64,000 nt of DNA from Vespula vulgaris (GCF_905475345.1 NC_066594.1:5765001-5829000); one strand, 5' to 3'; numbered from the stretch's first letter, positions 1-15,700 are shown. Program-made: numbers and translations. The notes: generated from the sequence alone by a model not told the origin.

Positions 1-93
1 CGAAATTTCTATTTCTGCAGAGACATATGAAATTAGATAGTTATTATCTCATCTCGTTATTCACCGTTCTTATTCTTTGATAATTACAAGCAT

Positions 94-125
<32 letters not shown>

Positions 126-3100
126 TTATATATATATATATTCGTTAATAAATCAAAAATGTCTACTATATTTTGCTTACGGAGTAAGATTTTCTTTGTA
201 TACTGACATCGTCGGACGAGAAAATATATCTCTATGCTTTTTGACTGGTCAAATTGCACTTAACGAAAATCGGTAAAATTTTCTTTGCGACGTGTGTAAC
301 ACGTACACGCGTACACACACATACAGACATACACATTCATACACAGACACACACAACACACATTCTTCTCTTAGTAATATTATAAGTACAAGATAGTTTG
401 AAATTTCTGTTGGCTCGACAAAAAAACGTAAGAACAATTATCTCGTGTAAATGAGGAGAGCAAAGAGAAAAAAATAAAAAGAAAAAAAGAAAAAATATTC
501 CGTGTCGCAATGGATGCCAATTCTATTCTTTATACAGAATAGATATCTAACGTTTAGCATAACTTCGATTTAATTGAGATAAATATACAAAGTCCATATC
601 TCGACATCCATCACGATTTTTTTACATACAGTGTTTCTTATTTTTCTGATTTAATTATTAATCATTTATATCTCTAGTCATTTAGGCTGATATAATACGA
701 TGGTAAGATCTCTCTACGTACCATTAGATCAGATATATCAGCACAATTCTGTATAAGGTAAGAAAAAGCCAATTAACATAAGGAAGGTAAGGATTACTTA
801 AAGATTAAAACGTAATATTGAGTGGAGAGGTGGGGGAATGTAGGGGTACAGAGGTAAGGTAGGGGGACGGGGGCGGCATCGTTTCCATTGGATAATTGTA
901 TAGAACTAGTTTCAATCATATCTCGATCATATTTGCAATATCGCACATTTAAAATTCAAATCAACCGTTACTGCGGTTATATATATATATGTATGTATGT
1001 GTGACAATTTATACCATTGATAACGTATTAGATAACATCGATGACATAATACTAAAAACACGTAGCAAAAATATTGCTGTTTTCTTTTCCCAATCGAAAT
1101 GCCTCAATCTATAGGAAAAGTATTTCTTATTTTCCGGAAAAAAAAATCGGAAATCGGGATTATCGTAAGATAGTTAATAGTCGCTTCAAAAAAGAAATAA
1201 TCGTGTACCTATTGGTCTGTAAAGATGAGAGATACATATCTATTCTGAAATTTTGAAATAATATCCATTTAAACGCCGATAGAGATATGTCGATAATAAG
1301 CAACGAGATGTTATACAAACGATTTGACAAATCAAAATGATGATCTTTTTTCAATAGATATCTATCTGCTACTGCAATCTCTTCTATCCTAATTATAGAA
1401 ACGATATTGTTCTAATATTAAGAACGATAGGGGTAAGATTATGGCTACGAACGTAATAATATTCTTGAAATGCCTTATCCGAAGCTCGCTACATATGTAT
1501 ATTTGTCGATTTTAGAAAGTTATCTTTATCATATTCTCTAATCTTCGACATCTGTGAATTTTGCACAAGTCGACATTTATAAGGAATAAAATACAACGGA
1601 TTTCTTCTCTCTCTCACTTTTTTTTTTTTCGTTATATTGTCGCCCATTTTCAAAGTTCAAATAATCTCGTTTTAGGCACAAAATAGGCTATGATCTAATA
1701 TACACTCGTCTCTTGTAAGGGTTTCATAGTTGACAAATGTAGTAGGTTTGATTTGGAAGTATTATCGATGCGATGTTCAATATTTGTGAAAAAATGTCAA
1801 CAATTCCAGTGTATTCGTTTGGATTGAAAAAATGACGTATGAAAGATTTTTAATTTGGCGTTATAACCAGACGGTGTGCACTGAGACACTTTCTTTAATG
1901 CAAACGTACGATAACGATAATCAGCAACTGGCTAGGAAAGAAACTTAAATCGTAAAATGACGAATGCCAAAGAAATAAAGCGTTTAAACAGAAGGAAAAA
2001 CAAACAACATTTGCAAAAAAAATAAAAAATGATTATTAAAACTATTCGTTTACTTAAATGAACATTCGTTAGTAAAACTACATATTTTCAGTAGAGTCAT
2101 GCGAATATGATAACTACTATACATATCTAGTTAATTCTATGATACATGTATAATGATAATATGAGATCTTAAAACGTGACTTCACCTCGATCACTTCGAC
2201 CTGCAGAATAGACGCAAATTCTCTGTAATGTGTTTCCTTTCTCGTTTTCAATGAAATATCTCGAAAATACAAAATCAATTGACACCTTGAGAAAGTCAAA
2301 ATAAAGTGACGTATAAAAGCAACTATGTATCGATATAACGCACAAAGAAAACATTCAACATTAGAAATGATACGACAGAAACTATAATGTACATTCTAAT
2401 ACACATTGTTATAATCGTCTCTCACAACTTTCTCTCTCTTGCCATTTCAACAACATATTTCCCGATGTATAATATTTTCTTTGCTTTTCGCCAAATTTAC
2501 ATTTAGGATGGATACAGGTGCAAAGACGACAAATGCAGCAAATCTTCCTAATAACGCATATGGTTTTTATCCAATTTTGTAACATATATCAACGTACAAT
2601 GACAAAATGCAATAGAAATAACAGGAAAAATAAGACGGTATATAATTTAGAATAACAAAAAAAAAAAATAATAATAATAGTAATCATAATAATAAAAAAT
2701 AAAAGAAATCTATTTTATATGATACTTCAAAAAGTATAGAGCCATATTCGTCTACTTAATTTCTTAATAATCGACATTTCAGAATAACGAATTACACATT
2801 GCCGTTCGCGTCACCGTGAAAATAAATCACCGAGAATGATTCCATACTCACGAAGGTCTTAAATAATTATTTTATAATAAGGTCGAGTAATATCCATTTG
2901 TTCTTCCTTATACGAAAGGCAAAATATAACGCATAAAATATGAGCGCAATCCTCGTTGATGAAAAATATACGACATACATATGTATATGGAATTTACATG
3001 TTAACGTGAATGTAAGAAATTTTACCAAAATTTTATTTCTCGATCGATGTATAAAATAATTTTTTCCAATTGTTTCTTTTGAATCAATTACATATTAACA

Positions 3101-5462
3101 AAAGGTTATGCGCTCATAAATAAAATCAAGGATCCACTTCGATGGATGCACTGACATATGAGAGAAGCAATATAATATAATAATATTACTCTAAATTTAT
3201 TATAACATTTTTGTGTGATAAAAATTAAAAAATAAAATGAATCTACGCGTTTTTATATATTTCGAAAATAAACACGATAGAATTTCAATTAAATTTTCAT
3301 TCTTTTAATAATAGCTCTCTCTCCCTTTTATATAAGCTTTCATAACGAACTTCAAGAAGTTGGTCCGAGCATAAATACAATTTCTTATTTTCATTATCGA
3401 TTTTTAATTAGCACATTGAATAGAATCAATATAAAACCTCTATTATAATGTTAGAAATTTTCATATCGCGTACGACTAATTCATAATCTGCCAATAAAGA
3501 TATATCACACTACAATTTAGCAAGCAATTTAAATAACGTAAAAAATGTAAAATAACAGAATCAATTAACACAGAACACTTATCTCGTTCTTACTAGTTTT
3601 TGTAAGCAATTCTTTCATGAGACCCATAGAATAAGGCACATTTCTCTGCCCACGAAAGGCACTAAAATACCATGGCTATACGTGTCTCTCGTATAAAGTT
3701 AATCGTTTTTATTGAACTTGAATTAAACAAAGAGGAGAGATCAGTTTCGAACAAAATACTATTATCCGTCAACGATTATTGTGCACCATAATTTGTACAT
3801 ATTCGGTTTCCAACGAATCTGCTGTTTTTGGCATTAATATCCTATATTATTCATTTTCCTTTTTTCCAAATTTTTTGTTACCAATTAGAAAAAATTGACT
3901 ATTTTTATACCTCACATAATATATATTCTTTTCCCTTCGGTAACATCTTGCCCGAGTTTTCAATTCTTACCACGAAAAATCTTTGAGATACTGAACATAA
4001 CATCCCTGAGGTTTCTCAACATTACCAAGGACTCTCAAATACTAAAAGCATTCGATTGATAAAAAATATATAACGACTATGCAAAAACATCAAAGGGCCT
4101 ACACCTTCGAGCGATCTTTGAAAATTTTAGAAATGTGCTTCGGGATTTGTTTATTCTGAAAAAATATAAATATTTTTCTTCTATGCAAAAGAGACTCGCG
4201 TAATTTGATTTAATATCCTGTTTATCCGAAAATGGCTTGGACGTAGATGTTATACATATTTTTATAATTCGCGACAAAAAAAAAAAAAGAAAAAAGAAAA
4301 AAAAACAACCATCTGCCTTAATGAAATGCATCTTAACAGTTATGCACGATAGCGAATATTACAGACTTGATAGATGTTTAATTTTTTATAATGATTCGAT
4401 ACAGAAATTAGCAGATCACAGTTTATCGATTGCTTTACCTACTTTCCCCTTTCCCCCATCCCATCCAACACTCCCACCACACCCTCCCCTCCCCCATCCT
4501 TCTCGTAAACTATATCTCGAAATATTTTTCTCAGTGAATACCGTCGAATCTCCCGACAAGATCGTTTGAACTTTTTTCTAAATTTCATGGAACATCCGAA
4601 AACACATCTGACATCTTATTATTCGAAGATGCAATATGCCGATGAGACCTCGAACAATCACGGGTTTTCAGTTCAGTTTTGTTGCTTCTTCACAGTGGTC
4701 GATCGCATGAATTTTCATCACATTGACTGTATTATTTCGTCGTTCGAATTACGATTGAGGCACCTTTTGTATATCGTGACTTCAACGTTTCTTTGTCGTC
4801 CGCGATAGAGCCCTTCACTCGTTGTTACTTCCTGCGAGGAAAACGTACAGGGATGGCTTGATGGCAGGAAAAAGGAAGACGGGACTAGTACCCATTTTCC
4901 ACCTTACATATGTATTCTATGCGATAAAAAAGAAGATTAAATAATAGAAAATAAAAAGAAAAAGATATCTCTCAGAATGATAAAGAAAAATGTGCACAGC
5001 TCTCGTAATTAGTCGTTTTACCACGGACCATGTCAAATCAAACAAACAGAAAAAAAAAGGACGACATGGCAGAATGAACGGATCCTCGGGAGGAATATTT
5101 AAAAAAAAAAAAAAAAAAAAGAAAGAAACATGATTTAAAAAAAAATTTCTCTCGCGACATTTACTACAAAAATCAACTTTAAACAAGTATTTAACTCGTC
5201 CTAATTTATAGAAAACAACATAATACGTTTCAAGTCCCGCAGACTGAAGGGACGTTAATAATCAGCAATAAATTGAAATCAATGTCGACGTTGCGATTGT
5301 ACCGATTCGTTGTCAACTGGCCCTTACAATTTCTCTCGATAATTTCTCATGGCACGTTTTCCCACTTGATTATATTAATACATCTATATACCTCGAAAAA
5401 ATCTCGACTTGTGCTCGGAAAAAAAATCAGACTCGAACCCTTTTTCTTTTTTTTTTTTTTTT

Positions 5463-5509
<47 letters not shown>

Positions 5510-6449
5510 AAAGAAAAGAAAAGAAAAGAGAAGAAAAAAGAAAAGAAAGAAGAAAAAAGAAAGAAAGAAGACGTCAAACGCCCATCTATAATAATGATTA
5601 TACAATAATTACCAGCGCGCGAAGACACGAGGATATGCAAATTGGAAGAAGAAGAAAGGACGAACAAAGGACGAGAGAAAACGTTCAACGTGGACAAAGG
5701 AATAAAACCATCTCTCTCGTACACGATTTCGAAAATCTGACATATTAACAAAAAAAAAAAAAGAAAAGAAAAGAAAAAGAAAAACAGAAGGAAAAAAGAA
5801 CAGGAAAGGAAAGAAAGGGGGTAAAGAAAAGGAGAAACGTTTAAAAAAAAAAGAAAAAGAAAAACAGAAAAATCGATTTCGCGCAGATTCGGTAATCTTA
5901 TCTCGCGGATATCTATCGCGATCGGTAGAAAACCCGTAAATTCCAGTGCTTCTCCCTGCTTCATATCTATCTATCTATCTCTCTTTCTCTCCTTCTCCTT
6001 CAATATATAACTGACACGTAACATAATAATTGATTAATAAAATTTATCGTACAATTCGTTTTATCCGTTGTCTCGTTTTTTTTTTTGAAAAAGCAAGATC
6101 AACGTAATTAATAAAGGCGTCTCTAATAAACGAGAAAACAAAGAGAGAAAATGGAGTATGCAGGGGGGGTAGGGGGACATATTTATCCCTTTAACATTCT
6201 TCCGTAAGATAATAAAATCTTCGTATATCGGACATGACTATGAGAGAACGATGGTCGGAGGGAGAACGTGAGTCGTCGGCCATCGCGACCTGAGATACGT
6301 GCGACGAGAACGTCGTGCGGCCAAAACCGAAAGTTAAGCTCTCTTCCGGAGCTTTTTGGAATATAAGCATTCTATTTGGTAGGGCAAACGATCGGAGTTT
6401 TACAGGGAATCGAGATTAAGGATATGGGTATGGATGATAGAATATTTGG
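1..6449. other. 3' flank of UBE2H, no other gene seen
   Basis: No convincing coding exon was found on either strand. The part nearest 6449 must contain the UBE2H 3' UTR, but I could not place its poly(A) site. The stretch is AT-rich with short simple repeats: a CT tract running into TA at 99-141, poly-A/poly-T runs near 4275-4307 and 5101-5120, and a compound T, TA, GT, then purine tract at 5441-5570. Two G/C-rich islands stand out, a G-run cluster at 832-873 and a C-run cluster at 4446-4495. The open frames here are low-complexity readings of these repeats. Confidence 0.6.
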
Positions 6450-7353
6450 TTACAACTCCATGTCCTGCGCCTCGTCTTCGCTGAAATCGCTCATCGATGA
6501 CTCGCTATCGGACGACATCCCGTTTCCGGTTCCGCCATTCTCCTGGTCCCTCAATGCCTCTTCCGTTGCATATTTCCTCACGTAATCTATCGAAATATCA
6601 AAACGAAATTAAATCGATATCAATAGATTTCATTTATTATTTCTCCTTTTCTGATTATTTCTCTCTTTCTCTGTCTTTTTATTTGTTTGTCATTACTAAT
6701 AAATTACAATAAAAAAAAGAACATACCTGCTACCTTCTTCTTGTATTCCTCTGGTTTGTGAAGATACATAGCAGCTGCATCACCGTTTAGAGGATCGATG
6801 GGATTGGGATATGTTAATAGCTGAGGCAGGAAGGATTCGAAAATATTTGACAAGTCTGAAACAATCGAACGGGTTATCTTTATCTTATTTTTTCTGATAT
6901 TAAAACGAATAGAAATTAAGAATAGATCATAATTATTGTGAAAACGAATGCATACCATAGAGGGCAGTCCAAGCCTGGTTTATAACATCCAGGCATACGG
7001 TGCCTGAAACTTCGTCAATGTTAGGGTGGTAGACCTTGTTCATAAACCCGATCGAAGGAGATTTAAAGGGATAATGTTCGGGCAAGTGAACCCTCACCTT
7101 CCATATTCCACCCTCGTAAGGTGCTGTAAAGAACAATGGACGATATGATTACGATGTAACAATTATATATCCGATTCATTATTTCGTTCTCGATCGAAAA
7201 ATATGATAAATAAAAAGGCAGTCATTTACAAAACCTGCAAAATAAAATCGAGAGAATTTGCTGAAAAAGAAAAAAAATAAAACTCCTCAAGAAGTCGTGC
7301 CTTTTTCGTTCGATTAAAAAACAAATCTGCAATAATAATAAAAATCCGTAATT

Positions 7354-7401
<48 letters not shown>

Positions 7402-8213
7402 AACGAAGTAAAATTGCAGAGATCTATACGTATAAAAAATAAAAAATTTGTTAGCATCGTCAAAATGACACCATCAAAATGAAATCTCCTTTTTTTTCTT
7501 CCACCAAACTTCTCAATTGTGTTACCGATTCGCGTTTACTTCACGAAAGGAAAGGAATAAAAGAACGATTTGCAGCCGATCTTCAGTTAGATCGTTACGA
7601 TCGACTGTGTACAGTTATCGATGTTATTGCACGATCGGAGATTCAAAGGCTGTACCATAATTCGCGCTACGTTCACGGAAACGAGAACGTTCAACGGTAA
7701 AATTTCTCAGAGGGCGATGTTCCTTCGTGGAAATAGAAAAAAGAAAGAACGAGATTTCTTCTACTCGTACAATCTTTCCCATTTAAAAGAAAGGAAGCAA
7801 AGAATATCTTATACCCTCAGCAATGATAAAATATTTCAAATACATACATTCGTATAATGAAACGTTAAAGGTGGCTCGAGCATGTAAGAATAGTTCGACC
7901 GCAATCACCTCAATGAATCGATAATAAAGAGATCGCAACAATATAGTTGTATATCTATGTAAATAGAAATTACATATGTATATCTACTCATAAAGTAAAC
8001 GTCGCATACGTTATCTGAAATGAATAAATTGTTAAAAGATCACGTTGCGCTTGTCACGATCATACTGCGGAAATAAACTTCTGATTTCCGTTAAAGCTCG
8101 ATTATTTCATAAGATCTTACTACGATGCTGATTAAATCGAATAATTACTAAGCAAGTATATCTTCGATAAAAAATGATTAAAAAAAACAACGAAGAATGT
8201 ATGTATGTATGTA

Positions 8214-8249
<36 letters not shown>

Positions 8250-9947
8250 CGACATTCTTATTCTCATTGTTTTTACTATTGTTAATAGTCCCACGTAAGT
8301 AAGTACGTTTCTATTCGTCATAAATCCGAGTGTCTTTTGCCATCGAATGTTGCAAATTATGCGTACGACGATACGTATACGTTCAGGTATCCGTACTGTA
8401 TGCGTGAAGGCGAGAAACATGACCCACCTGTCCGTGGTTCACGCACGTGCACACGCATAAACGTGTTGGGGATTCACGGGTGAAAGTATCGATACCCACG
8501 CACGCGAGTCATGAGCGTGTCTCCGAGAGTGCATTGCAACATGCACCGCCATCTTTACGGTCTAACTTCTCTCTAACGAAACCTTGACATTTTTTTCCTC
8601 TCCTTCTTCTTCTTTTTTTTTTTGTTGCTTTTTGCACGTCCCTATTCTATCCCTCTCTTCCCGCGTCCTGCTTAACCTTTCTCATCATCTCCTTCGAACT
8701 TTCTTTTTTTTTTTTGTTTTTTTATACATACAGTAAGGGTCACTTCCTCTATTTTCTTATTCATTTCTTATTTTATATTTTGTCCGGAAAATAAAATAAA
8801 CTTTCACGAATAAAACATAAACGAACGATACGGTAAATGAAATAAAATGAAATTAAATGTTCTTTCCTTTTCTCTATGCAAGTCCATACCCTCCCACTTT
8901 CCGTCGGATTTTGTTCTCCTTTACATATACGTACGTATAATCTTACGCCGTAGAAAGTGCGCCCGTACGATAACGTAACCACCACAAACTCGTTTCGTTT
9001 CGTTTCGTTCGATCTAAGCACATAGAACGGCATGAAAATTTTCCGTTTGAATTTCGCGCTTATCTCGGACCGCATTCCGACAGAGACAGGAATGAGGTTC
9101 CCTATGTTATAAAACTCTTTTACGATTTGCTCGTTGAGAATAACAAAGTTTTTCATTTACGAATCGCGAACGATTCTTAACTATGGACGATATACTATGG
9201 AAGAATGGTTTTTCTATAGACGATCACTACTGCTAGTCGCTCGACCGGAAACCGGATGCGATTGTCGCGACTCGTACTGATCGTCACCCGATCGAAATTA
9301 TTCCTAGCGCACGGGAATAGTTCTAGAATTGAAAATATGCTAAAACTATTTAAACGTTACATTATTTCCATTGAACAAAGCTACGTGATCAATACTTCAC
9401 ATTTTTTTACGCGATATTCATGAGTTTTTTCTTATTCCCTTCTTGTTCCCGTTTTTCTTACTCTAAAAAAAAAAAAAGAATTAAAAAAACTGTAAAATAT
9501 TTCGATAGATTAAAAAAAAAAAAAGAAGAAGAAAAAACAGATATCGAAGAGAGAAGTAGACCATAATCGATGGAGGTTAGATCTAAAAGTCTCGCGAAAG
9601 CGATTTAATATTTGCTGCACACCCTCCTTGATTTTTTTTACAGGTGTATTGGGGTTACCAAGGGATAGAGAAAGTGGTGGGAGAAGGAGGAAGAGGGGGA
9701 GGGTGAAACGGTAGTGGTAGACGACGCAGTTCAATATCAATCTTCTTCTCTCTGCGCTTGACCCACTGACCCAATTTTCTTCCTCTCGAGGCGCTCAACG
9801 AACAGTGCATATATAATAGTTGGGGGCCTATGCAAACCCGCTAAATACAAACGCATTAACAATAATAAATGAGATATTAGCGTGCAAATGGTAAGAATTC
9901 TATGTGGCCTTCGCCCATTGAGGATGTTGTAACATTATGATAGAAAC

Positions 9948-9980
<33 letters not shown>

Positions 9981-11247
9981 GTAAAAGAATGTCGGCATGA
10001 CACGCAGGTGGTATCTATCTCTATCTCTATCTCTATCTTTCCTACTTTTTCTTTTTCTTTCTCTTTCTGTGTAGATTTTTCTTTTAAACTTCGAGTATTT
10101 TGCTTCAACCTCGTTGAATTCAATAAAATAAGTATGTACGCGTATTTCTTATCGAAAGGACCGATAAGTGAAGGAACCGATCGAAATATATATTTATCTA
10201 CATATTCCGAATGAAATGGGCCAAATAAATGTTGGTTTAAAGCGTTAGCCCATCGAAAGAAATTTTGTGAATAAATCCAATGGCGTTAAGCTTATATAAA
10301 GATAAATTAAAACGCGTAATCATATTATTGACATTATAGATTATTTTGTTGTAAAAAGTTAGAAGAGTTGCAAAAAGGTCCGATTAAAATTGTTATCTTT
10401 GTCGAGTGTCGAACGTATGTATATTTAGGTATTTAACTACGATGTCTAGACTTTAGACTATTCTCTCTCTTTCTCTCTTTCTTTCTCTCGTTATCTATGT
10501 GTAATATGTTCATTCTTCCAAGTGGTTTCCCATGAAAACTAGGGATTATTAACGACGTTTGTTCCGAACAAACATACGATACATTGCTTTCGCGAGATAC
10601 ATATCATTCGTTTGGTGTTCCTTGATTCTCAGTTTATCTTATGAGATTCGCGGACCTCAGGCTTTACGTTCGTGATTAGAGTGAACATACGATGTGTTTA
10701 TATGTATGTATGTACGATCTTTTATACCGATAACGTTCCTTGATTCTCGTTCCCACGTTGGAGCATCGTGATTTCCGTTTTCGCCGATGAAAGATACGCA
10801 CTAATTTAAGAGAAAGGAAAAAGAAAAATATATATATATATATAAAAAAAGGAAAAGAAGAGAAAGAAAAACATAATATCGTATGTATCGTCGAGCAGTA
10901 CGTTTCGATCGTTTTCCGGGATTTATTTTTTCAAAGGGGTATAGAAATGAAGAAAACGTAAGCGAGAAAATAAAATCGTGAATCATCGCGTGCAAGAGAT
11001 TAAAACAAGATCTCTTCGTCATTTATTAAACGAACGGTAGCGTAAATGTCGTAGCGTAGGTAGAAGAGACACAGAAGGAAAGATAGATAAATAGAGAGCG
11101 AGAAAGAGAGACTCAGCGATATTTATCATCGTCCATTTTCGGCTTACGAAATGACGAGCGAGTGTTAGCCGAGATTACGAGCTTCGTGCGATTTGATAAA
11201 CATGCTCGACCTTTTTATCTGCCTACTCTAAAACCTTCTCTCTCACT

Positions 11248-11292
<45 letters not shown>

Positions 11293-12758
11293 TTTCAATC
11301 TCAATCCCTCTTACTCTTGATCCAGAAACGAAAATGAACATTACCGAATAAGTAAACACACGAGAGAATTTTATTTACTAACGATAACGACGATAAATCG
11401 AAAAACGAACGTACGAACTTACGAAAAAGAAATCGTGCGTAATTTTGACGAATAAATTGAAAAAAGGAAAGAAAAAGAATATACAAATATATCAAATAAA
11501 TAAATAAATAAATAAAAAAATAAAAAGAACGATATTATCGAAAAGTTATATAGTATCCGGAGGTAATTTTATTTAAAATACATACATATGAATATGTATG
11601 TATGTAGAAATCAAGCAACCGGAATATGTATGTACATTGATGCTTCTGGCAAAAATCTTCTCTCCGTTTCCGTTCCATCCTCACCGCCTACGTGCCCTTT
11701 ATATGCCCCACGTATAAGATTGCAAAGCCTTTACGTTAATATCGCGTGCATCGTGCCTTGGAATAGAACGAAGCGAGAATTCAATGACATGCCGTTGTTG
11801 CTGCTGCTAACCTTGCCTCCTAACATCATAGTCACGCTAATATAACACACTTTCTTTAAACGACGACGATTAGCGACATTATTATCAATAACATCCGTTA
11901 GATCTATAAGAAGTCTTCTTTCGTAAACGAGATATATTTTTTTTCCTTCATCTTCTCTTTTTTTGTTTTTTCTTCATTCTGCTGTTTTCTTTTTTCTTTT
12001 TCTTTTTCTTTTTCGTGCAAAAAGCGGCTTGATCGATACCATAATTAGTATAATTCCACAACGATAAAACACTCCAGTTCGTTCTTCGTTATCTCAACTC
12101 TTCTTTTCTATACTCTTCTATATACCACATATTTACTGATCACAAATCTCAGAATTTTATATCTGTCTACGAATTGTTTCTTGATTAATTTAACATTGTT
12201 AAGTAATAAATTTGTCGACATTTTATAACATTTAGAAATTCTACTTTTTCATTTATATTCCTTCTCTCTTTTTAATTCTATATACCTATTGAATTATAAA
12301 TCCTACGAGAATTCATCAACAAAATTGATATCAAATTTATTAAATTAAAAAAAGAAAAAAAAAAGCAAATGAACGTGTATTTCTGATCACTTTTCAATTA
12401 TTCCTACTATTGACCCGCATTCGTACGCGCAGAGTTGTGACATACAAATGAACGTTGCGAATTCATCGGATATGCAATCAAATTGTACATCAATGCGTTG
12501 CTAAATTAGTAATGGAATTTATCGTAGAAATCGTTATTGCTATAATTATTATAACTAACTAGCTTTAATCTAAATTTTAAGAAAGAAAAGAAAAAAAAAA
12601 GAACGACGTAATTGAATAGTCCAAATTAATAAACCAATCTAAAAACACGACCGAATAAATTTATAATAAGCGTATTAATTTTATATCTGGTACCTATTAT
12701 TCGAAATCCCTTCGATCGGAATTTCGATGACGCACGTTTGCGAAGGTACATATATACA

Positions 12759-12792
<34 letters not shown>

Positions 12793-15700
12793 CATACGTA
12801 TACACACACACACACACACACACAACGATGAATTTTGCTCGAAGCAAGAGAAGCAACGAGAGTGCGGTGAACGTCGATGCGCGCGCGTGCGTACTTTGAG
12901 ACTTTCTATATAGACGCAATAAAATGTGTAGTACGAGCTTTCGTAATTTCAATGAAAGAAAGAAAGCCTAATGAATTTATTTTTATGCCATGTCTCTTAG
13001 AACAAAGATTATCTAGGTCGAATCGTTCGTTATCGGCCGATAATTCAGATAATCGCTCTTTTCCTGTTTTTTCTGTTTCTTTCTTTTTTTTTTCCTTATC
13101 TTTTTTACAATCCACAGGATTTAAATACGATATCGCGTCTTTTTTGTTACGTACGAACTTCGGAAAGAAAAGAGGAGAGAAAAAAGGGGGAAAAAAAATA
13201 TGGAAGAGAAAAGAGAGGAAAGAAAAACGAGGGGAGAAAAAGAAAAAAGAACTTTCCTTACGAACTCAAATGCGCTACAAAGCTAATTGTAAGTGACTCC
13301 GTGTTCTATACGAACAGAAAAATCTTAGGGCGTATTAGAGCCTTCCCGAGTGTAAAGTGGGTCACCCGTTGCACTGCGGTATCTCCGATGTATATCAAGC
13401 GACCGCTCGTTTACAGCCATTTCCAAACGAGCGTGCCACTTCGTACTCCAAAGCAAAACCTTCTGCTATTCTTCTTTCGAGACAAGCCGAGTGTGTGTTT
13501 ACTTCTTCTTCGTAACGTCCTCGAATTATATATATATATATATTGGCACGCAAATATATAATACATACACACCACTTTAGCAAGGCAATCTGACACATTG
13601 AACGAATTAAATGCTGCACATCTTACGGTGGAAGGTCGATATCTTTCTAATGATACGCCTCGCTAATTTTATCCATATTAAAAAAAAAAAGAAAGAAATA
13701 AAAAAAGAACAGAAAGAAAAAAAACTAAGCTCGTCATCCGTTTTCTATTTTTTTCTTTTTTTTTTTGTAATCGTTAGATTTATACCCTTTCTATATACAT
13801 ATTCGACGAAACGATAAAACCAAAAAAGAAAACGCACTTCTTTTCCAGTTTTCTCGCTTATCGATTGCTTGATCTAAGTTCTTTGTACTCGCCGAAAGGC
13901 AATTATCGATACGCAGTCGCGATAATCCGACTTGTGAAACGTAGAAAATGAAATAATCACGTAATTAGCGGGAAGAGAGCGGTTACTTCATCGTGCCGTT
14001 GCGCTTACGATCCCTTTCCTTGGTTAAACTTATATTCACTTTTCCAGGAGAGTTTCTAAACGGCAACGATTTGCGCAGCGGTAGTAATGTAGAAGAAGTC
14101 GTGAAGAAGTCTCGCTCGTTACACAATTTTTCCTCGTCGTCTACGTACTTACTTACGAACAAAACCAATCGACGACCGTACCTTTTGATATATCTAAACG
14201 TTCGTACGAATAGAAAGAGAGTTAATCTTATCAATTTATAACTACGCTATTCATTATACAATTTATATACGTGTGTGTATATATATATATACATACGTAT
14301 TTATGTATATACGTACATATATATCTCTAAACTTTGAAACGACGGTTTATTTCGTTCAATCGTGTACATACTTTCGAAAGTTTTCTATTTTCATTCGTAG
14401 ATATTTCGTCAACAAATCGGGTCGAGAGTTTCCAAACAAAATGAAAAAAAAAAGGAGAGAAAAAAAAAAAGAAAAAAGCACAGAAGGAAAAAAATCTAAA
14501 GGAAAAAAAAACACACATAGAGAAAGAGAGAGAAAGAGAGAGAAAGAGAAAAAAAATAATCTACGCGTAAATAAAAGTCATCGTGATATCGCGAAAATTA
14601 AAACTGAGAAGGAGCACGTTAATTACGCATACATAAGCGAACGTACTTGGAAACGATCTACCGTAGAAATACATATTTGTAGAAGCGACGTTTCTAGTAC
14701 CGAAACGATTTGTGATTTAACTCCGATGAATTATATAGGGGAGCGCGAGTTCGCCGGGAGAACGGGACACAACGAGGCAAGAGAAACTGAATAAAATAAA
14801 TGTTGCTCGGTATATTTACATCGTGCTCGCGCCAAACCCGTCGTGAATTGTCGCTTTATTCCGCAAAACGGGAGATCGTTCGTTTCCAACTGGAAATAAA
14901 ATGAACGGTTACGAGCTCCAGCTCGAACTCGATTTCTACTAAGAGATCGGTCGAACATATTTGTCCGTACGGTACATAGTACTTACTTATCGGTTCGAAA
15001 ACCGAATCGGTTTCGTTTTTGTCACGAAACAGAAATCATCTAGAATATTTTCCTCTCGCTCTTTCTACATACATATAATGTGTGTGTGTATGTGTGTGTA
15101 TATTTATTTATCAAGAAAAAGAAAGAAAGAAAGAGAGAGTAAATAAAGTCATGTTGACTCGAACGAAGAGTCTCAAGGCAATCGATTTAAACCTGAAGAA
15201 CTCGGACTTCTAATCCTGATGGACTACTCATTAACGAGAAGTCAAGGAACTTTTGGTTCGCGAGACTCCTGCCAATCGATAATGTTCTTCGCACGCGAAC
15301 CAAGGAAAGCGTAAGTACGCGCCATTGCATAAGTATATCCGGTGTGGCGAGAAGAGCACGTCGACCTTGGAATATCAAAATAGATGGAGAGACGAAATGA
15401 ACACGTAAAGCGATCCTTCGTCTCAGGACTCTATGTATATATACATTTATATGTGTATGTATGTATATACGTGCAAGAAAATTGTTCTGGTCCACGAGCT
15501 CTTCGCACGCAAAGAAATACATACTATGTACATAGATATACTCGTACGACAACATCATTAATTCAACATTGATCATACACGTTCGTATAATATCTCTACT
15601 GGAATTTAAAAAAAAAAAAATAATAAAAAAAAAAGGAAGTGAACTTGTCAAATTAACATAAAAATTTGTCTTAATTAAAGACTCGTGTACATATACGTTT

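Noticed and set aside
5347..5964. 205-codon minus-strand open frame
   Set aside because: It reads Phe/Leu/Ser runs through poly-purine and GT/TA microsatellites; no domain, splice context or normal codon mix.
7479..7700. 73-codon plus-strand frame in UBE2H intron 2
   Set aside because: Non-repetitive but no homology, and it lies antisense within a confirmed intron; chance is sufficient.
14273..14794. 173-codon plus-strand frame in UBE2H intron 2
   Set aside because: Low-complexity Lys/Glu/Arg centre from purine repeats; flanks look random.
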